From Synergistaceae bacterium (GTDB lineage Bacteria; Synergistota; Synergistia; Synergistales; Synergistaceae), in contig JAQVPO010000020.1 of assembly GCA_028702015.1 (NCBI GenBank), forward strand, positions 1-10,415: a DNA stretch of 10,415 bases, in the 5' to 3' direction. The notes under the pieces were generated by a model that was not told where the DNA came from, did no database searches, and saw nothing but the letters and a program-made list of their open reading frames with translations. A program made the position numbers and the translations under genes. Below are positions 7,310-10,415 of this stretch, in pieces; the stretch's first letter is position 1, and every line of letters begins with the position of its first letter.

Positions 7310-7353
7310 TCCCGCTCGCTGCAGCCCCGGCTCAAATTGACAGCCGAGCGGGA
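7310..7353. repeat. Imperfect inverted repeat / stem-loop between convergent genes
   Basis: Arms TCCCGCTCG-CTG (7310-7321) and CAGCCGAGCGGGA (7341-7353) pair as 9 bp plus 3 bp with one bulged base, around a 19-base loop. An alternative inner hairpin, CGGCT (7328-7332) with AGCCG (7342-7346), uses the same right arm and excludes the outer stem. No T-run follows directly on either strand; on the minus strand TTTTTT appears only about 20 bases past the arm. It lies 3' of both the zinc-ribbon gene and the EFR1 gene, so a role as a bidirectional 3' stabiliser or terminator is plausible. The rest of the 187-bp gap (7198-7384) holds nothing else I can support. Confidence 0.5.
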
Positions 7354-7384
7354 TCATCAGCTGCACGAGTTTAATTAAGAAAAT

Positions 7385-8161
7385 TCATTTTCCAATGAAT
7401 TCCTCATACTCCATGGCCCTGTACTGTTCAGCAGGTTTTCCCGGAACCGCTATCGCATGCGCGGGACAAAACGCCACACATCTCTGACATGACTCACAGA
7501 GATTTTTATTGATGAAGGGGTACTCCCCTTTCATGCTGATAGCGCCCGCAGGACAGTTCTCCTTACACCTCATGCATTTGATGCATTTATCGTTATCAAC
7601 CATTATCGGGAACATCCTGTAAAAGAACCTGAGGGACCTGCCGCTTGAAACCAGTCTGTACCACATTGACGGGATCAGAGGGATACCGCTCCCCCATGCC
7701 GATTTACCCTCGGACAGGCTGTCTGCAAATAACCTGGCTTTCTTAAGAGCTGAGGAGACCAGCTCGTTATTCTTTTCAACAGGGATAACTCCGTTGTTAT
7801 AATTGCCTGGCATCAGGAACAATTCTGAACCTATCGGCGTATATCCTTTCTGCATTACAAGCTTTCTGAACTTTCCCTCTGCACCAAGTGCTGAGCCGCC
7901 CATCGTTGCCGTCATGAAGATCTTTCTGCCCTTGCCATTTGGGAGCGAGGCTATAAATTTCAGAACAAGCGGATATGACGAGAAGAAAGCGATCGGAAAA
8001 GCCAGGCCGATAACACTCTCTCCGGATATCCTGAAGGAATTGGATCTCCCTATCATGTGTAAGCTGACCTGGTTTCCTTTTTCCTCCAGCCTTCTGCCGA
8101 CTTCCTTTGCAACTATAAGGGTATTGCCGGTCCCGGAAAAAACATAGTATTCAACCTTCAT
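7385..8161 (-). CDS. EFR1-family ferredoxin (flavodoxin-like domain plus two 4Fe-4S clusters)
   Basis: 258-residue redox protein of the EFR1 type, which joins an N-terminal flavodoxin-like domain to a C-terminal bacterial ferredoxin domain. The FMN phosphate loop is SGTGNT (9-14). A mid-domain LMPGNYNNG resembles the conserved mP-N-Y segment of the family. The two cluster motifs are C193-x2-C196-x2-C199-x3-C203-P and C222-x2-C225-x2-C228-x3-C232-P, each complete for a 4Fe-4S cubane. It would move electrons in the cytoplasm of an anaerobe, but the partner enzymes are not known. The start ATG (8159-8161) has GGGGG 8 bases upstream. It stands alone on its strand, divergent from the short-chain dehydrogenase across a 152-bp AT-rich region. 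Confidence 0.9.
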   Translation of the reverse strand: MKVEYYVFSGTGNTLIVAKEVGRRLEEKGNQVSLHMIGRSNSFRISGESVIGLAFPIAFFSSYPLVLKFIASLPNGKGRKIFMTATMGGSALGAEGKFRKLVMQKGYTPIGSELFLMPGNYNNGVIPVEKNNELVSSALKKARLFADSLSEGKSAWGSGIPLIPSMWYRLVSSGRSLRFFYRMFPIMVDNDKCIKCMRCKENCPAGAISMKGEYPFINKNLCESCQRCVAFCPAHAIAVPGKPAEQYRAMEYEEFIGK

Positions 8162-8211
8162 CCTTTATTCCCCCTGTATCTGAATATTTATACGAAGAGC
8201 GTTTTACGGCT

Positions 8212-8217
8212 ATTATA
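8212..8217 (-). promoter_or_regulatory. Candidate -10 box for the EFR1 gene
   Basis: The minus strand reads TATAAT about 50 bases before the EFR1 start codon. The -35 position at 17 bases (GTTATT) is poor, so support is weak. The whole divergent region 8162-8313 is AT-rich, which makes chance matches common. Confidence 0.3.
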
Positions 8218-8231
8218 GACATTTACTCCTA

Positions 8232-8237
8232 TATAAT
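8232..8237 (+). promoter_or_regulatory. Candidate -10 box for the short-chain dehydrogenase gene
   Basis: A rightward TATAAT lies about 77 bases before the dehydrogenase ATG, with further TATATA/TATAAA sequence at 8243-8251. No clear -35 box is seen at the usual spacing. If used, it would give a leader of about 70 bases that contains a 17-codon reading frame (8271-8324). Confidence 0.3.
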
Positions 8238-8313
8238 AACAGTATATATAAAAGGCGAAGAATTTTTTCTATGATAAATACTATATTAAGGATAAAGGAC
8301 GGCGTCAGACAAT

Positions 8314-9081
8314 ATGGACTATAAAAATTTATTTGATTTCAAATCTAAAAAAATCCTTATTACCGGAGGAACAGGAACATTAGGCTCTGAGTTCGCATAC
8401 GCATTTGCAGCATGCGGTGCTGAGGTGGTAATTACCGGAAGAGATCAGGGAAAAGCCGCTAATACTTTAAAAAAATGCAGATATTACGGGAACAGATCAG
8501 AATTTATACAATGCGACCTTTCTGACATACAGGATATAAGAAATATGATAGAGAAAACATGCGGCATTCTTGGAAAGATAGATATACTCTGCAATCATGC
8601 AGGCTTTTCAATACACAGGCCTGCTGTCGAATGCACTGAGGAAGATTGGGACAGGCTGATCAGCATAGACCTTAAAGCCCCCTTCTTTACTGCCTGTGAA
8701 GCTGCCAAAGTAATGAAAGAAAACAAATGGGGCAGGATCATAAATACCGCTTCAGTCTCTTCGGCAAGGGGGCACAAAAATCTCTCTATATATGCGTCAG
8801 CAAAAGGAGGAATAAGCCAGATGACCAAGGTAATGGCAAACGAATGGGCGGCGGACGGAATCACAGTAAACGCTGTCGCCCCGGGTTACATACCCAGCGG
8901 GCAGACATCCGGGTTTATAAACGATGAAGTGAAAAAAAATGAACTTCTCTCCTGCATTCCGCTCGGACGTTTTGGAAAACCAGAGGAGATAGCCGCCCCT
9001 GTCCTTTTCCTGTCGTCTCCCGGTGCTTCATATGTCACTGGCCAGACAATATATATTGATGGAGGGAGACTGATAGATTAA
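8314..9081 (+). CDS. SDR-family NAD(P)-dependent oxidoreductase
   Basis: 255-residue classical short-chain dehydrogenase/reductase, similar in layout to gluconate 5-dehydrogenase and KduD-like sugar-acid enzymes; the true substrate is unknown. The Rossmann glycine motif is TGGTGTLG (17-24), a variant of TGxxxGxG also seen in sugar-acid oxidoreductases. CNHAG (93-97) stands for NNAG, and the catalytic residues are S147, Y160 and K164 (YASAK). The C-terminal VTGQTIYIDGG is standard. At the tetrad asparagine position (ISIDLKAP) there is Asp119, a variant present in some SDRs. The ATG at 8314 is the only nearby in-frame start, but its best Shine-Dalgarno-like sequence (AAAGGA, 8294-8299) is 14 bases away, longer than usual. 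It is convergent with the thiolase gene, and no clear terminator of its own is visible. Confidence 0.92.
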   Translation: MDYKNLFDFKSKKILITGGTGTLGSEFAYAFAACGAEVVITGRDQGKAANTLKKCRYYGNRSEFIQCDLSDIQDIRNMIEKTCGILGKIDILCNHAGFSIHRPAVECTEEDWDRLISIDLKAPFFTACEAAKVMKENKWGRIINTASVSSARGHKNLSIYASAKGGISQMTKVMANEWAADGITVNAVAPGYIPSGQTSGFINDEVKKNELLSCIPLGRFGKPEEIAAPVLFLSSPGASYVTGQTIYIDGGRLID

Positions 9082-9141
9082 TCAGGAACATGCGAATCAA
9101 ATATATGACAGGGCAGCATAAATTAAAGAGTAAACAATGAT

Positions 9142-9178
9142 AAAAAACAGCCCCTGCCGGATCAACCGACAGGAACTG
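9142..9178 (-). terminator. Intrinsic terminator of the thiolase gene
   Basis: Read on the minus strand, a stem of 13 pairs (CAGTTCCTGTCGG with CCGGCAGGGGCTG, including three G-U wobbles) encloses a TTGAT loop and is followed at once by TTTTTT (9142-9147). It starts about 32 bases after the thiolase stop codon. On the plus strand the same positions would be mismatched and there is no T-run, so it acts in the leftward direction only. Confidence 0.85.
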
Positions 9179-9209
9179 CGAATAAACTGTCTGCTTATGT
9201 TTATCTTTT

Positions 9210-10394
9210 TCAGATCAGCCTTACAACCATAGCGACACCCTGGCCTCCGCCTATACAGGCGCTGGCCATGCCAACGCTTTTACCCTGCTGTCTGAGGGCG
9301 TATAAAAGCGTGGTCAGTATCCTCGCGCCGCTGGCACCGATCGGATGCCCCAGAGCTATAGCTCCTCCGCGGACATTAAGACGCTCCATATCGAACGGCA
9401 TCTTACGGTGACATGCTATTATCTGTGCTGCAAAGGCTTCGTTTATCTCTATCAGGTCCATATCATCTATCGTCATGCCGGCTTTTTCCAAAGCAATTCC
9501 CATCGCCTTTACCGGCGCGATCGGGAAATGTTCCGCATCGACTGCAACAGCTGAGTAGCTTAATATCTCGGCAACAGGCCTTAGTCCCTCTGCCTTGCTC
9601 CACCCGTCGCCTGCAACCATTACAGCGCTTCCTGCATCGCAGAGTGCGGAGCTTGAGCCGGCAGTTATAGTTCCGTCCTTTTTAAATATTACGGGCAGTT
9701 TTGCAAGTGATTCTATCGAGGTATCCTTCCTTGGAATCTCGTCTGTATCTAAAACAAGCTCGCCTTTTTTTCTGTCCCTGACGACCACCGGAACTATCTC
9801 ATCCTTGAACAGTCCCTTTTCTATAGCACCAACAGCCTTCATGTGGCTCCAATATGAGAATTCATCCTGTTCAGAGCGTGTTATCGAGAATTCAGGCACA
9901 ACGACATCCTCCGTTATCTCACCCATAAGCCGGCCTGCAAGAGGACAGATGAATCCATCTGCATGAAGAACGTCTTCCGCCCTTTTCTCGCCCATTCTCA
10001 TTCCCCATCGGGCGTCCCTGAGTATATAAGGGGTATTTGTGGCGCTTTCCATCCCTCCAGCCAGGATAGTATTGGCATCCCCAAGCCTTATCCTGTCAGC
10101 TGCAAGCATGACAGCACGCAGACCTGAACCACATCGGATATTTACTGTGAATGCCGGGACCGACTGATCTATGCCAGCCTTGAACATGGCATTCCTCGCA
10201 GGGTTGGCTCCGACGCCTGCCTGCCAGCCATTGCCCATGATCACTTCTTCTACAGCATCGGCTGATGCGCCTGAACGCAGGATCGTCTCTTTCAATGCTG
10301 CCGCTCCGAGATCTGTTGCAGAAAGCCTGGAAAACTGCCCTCCGAACTTTCCTCCTGCTGTCCTGCAGGCACTGAGTATTACTGCTTTAGCCAT
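9210..10394 (-). CDS. Acetyl-CoA C-acetyltransferase (thiolase)
   Basis: 394-residue thiolase, the usual length for the family, which condenses two acetyl-CoA to acetoacetyl-CoA or cleaves 3-ketoacyl-CoA in the cytoplasm. The acylated cysteine is C88 in VNIRCGSGL. Other family motifs are GGMESATNTPY, NEAFAAQ, GGAIALGHPIGASGARI with catalytic H350, and SACIGGGQG with catalytic C380. All key residues are present. The ATG at 10392-10394 (MAKAVILSACRTA) is chosen because GGAGG (10404-10408) lies 9 bases upstream; an in-frame TTG at 10403 directly abuts that site and is not a plausible start. Sequence alone does not separate a biosynthetic (butyrate- or acetoacetate-forming) from a degradative role. 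Upstream genes lie beyond the window edge, so operon partners are unknown. Confidence 0.94.
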   Translation of the reverse strand: MAKAVILSACRTAGGKFGGQFSRLSATDLGAAALKETILRSGASADAVEEVIMGNGWQAGVGANPARNAMFKAGIDQSVPAFTVNIRCGSGLRAVMLAADRIRLGDANTILAGGMESATNTPYILRDARWGMRMGEKRAEDVLHADGFICPLAGRLMGEITEDVVVPEFSITRSEQDEFSYWSHMKAVGAIEKGLFKDEIVPVVVRDRKKGELVLDTDEIPRKDTSIESLAKLPVIFKKDGTITAGSSSALCDAGSAVMVAGDGWSKAEGLRPVAEILSYSAVAVDAEHFPIAPVKAMGIALEKAGMTIDDMDLIEINEAFAAQIIACHRKMPFDMERLNVRGGAIALGHPIGASGARILTTLLYALRQQGKSVGMASACIGGGQGVAMVVRLI

Positions 10395-10415
10395 ATTATG
10401 CAACCTCCATTCCCT

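Noticed and set aside
9168..9210. Rightward terminator for the dehydrogenase (GACAG at 9168-9172 with CTGTC at 9187-9191, then a T-rich stretch)
   Set aside because: Five pairs with a 14-base loop and a T-rich run that begins well downstream do not make a credible terminator.

Overview
The window is about 10.4 kb of bacterial chromosome from what looks like an anaerobe. The genes supporting this are a ferredoxin/flavodoxin-type EFR1 protein, a flavin reductase-like FMN protein, a biosynthetic-type thiolase and an AddAB-type recombination nuclease. Codon use is rich in AGA, AGG and ATA, and ribosome binding sites are mostly strong GGAGG-like sequences. Gene content and protein style recall Synergistota or a related anaerobic lineage, but no marker gene is present, so this is only a tentative inference. 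I see no phage genes, insertion sequence, tRNA, rRNA or CRISPR array.

Left part (1-6252, all on the minus strand, read right to left): an ABC importer permease, its ATPase (4-bp overlap), a gap of 89 bp, a metallo-beta-lactamase-fold hydrolase, an AddB-type nuclease (14-bp overlap) and an AddA-type helicase (11-bp overlap) that runs off the left edge. The importer is of the sulfonate/taurine/nitrate type and has no substrate-binding protein in the window. The hydrolase and the two recombination genes are clearly packed as one translationally coupled unit. The importer may or may not share its transcript.

Middle (6253-7384): a compact divergent promoter region leads rightward into a flavin reductase-family protein. 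A 50-residue zinc-ribbon-like protein follows, and then a non-coding stretch with a long inverted repeat.

Right part (7385-10415): an EFR1-family ferredoxin (minus strand) is divergent from a short-chain dehydrogenase (plus strand). The dehydrogenase is convergent with a thiolase (minus strand), which has a convincing intrinsic terminator. These are ordinary metabolic and redox genes, each apparently its own transcription unit within this window, although the thiolase may be the last gene of an operon that begins beyond the right edge.

Most of the window is conventional. The points worth a second look are the AddB lacking a visible Walker A motif, the Asp-to-Glu change at a metal-ligand position of the hydrolase, its tight coupling to addBA, the unannotatably small zinc-ribbon gene, and the inverted repeat with two mutually exclusive folds. 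I do not see convincing evidence of a wholly new system.
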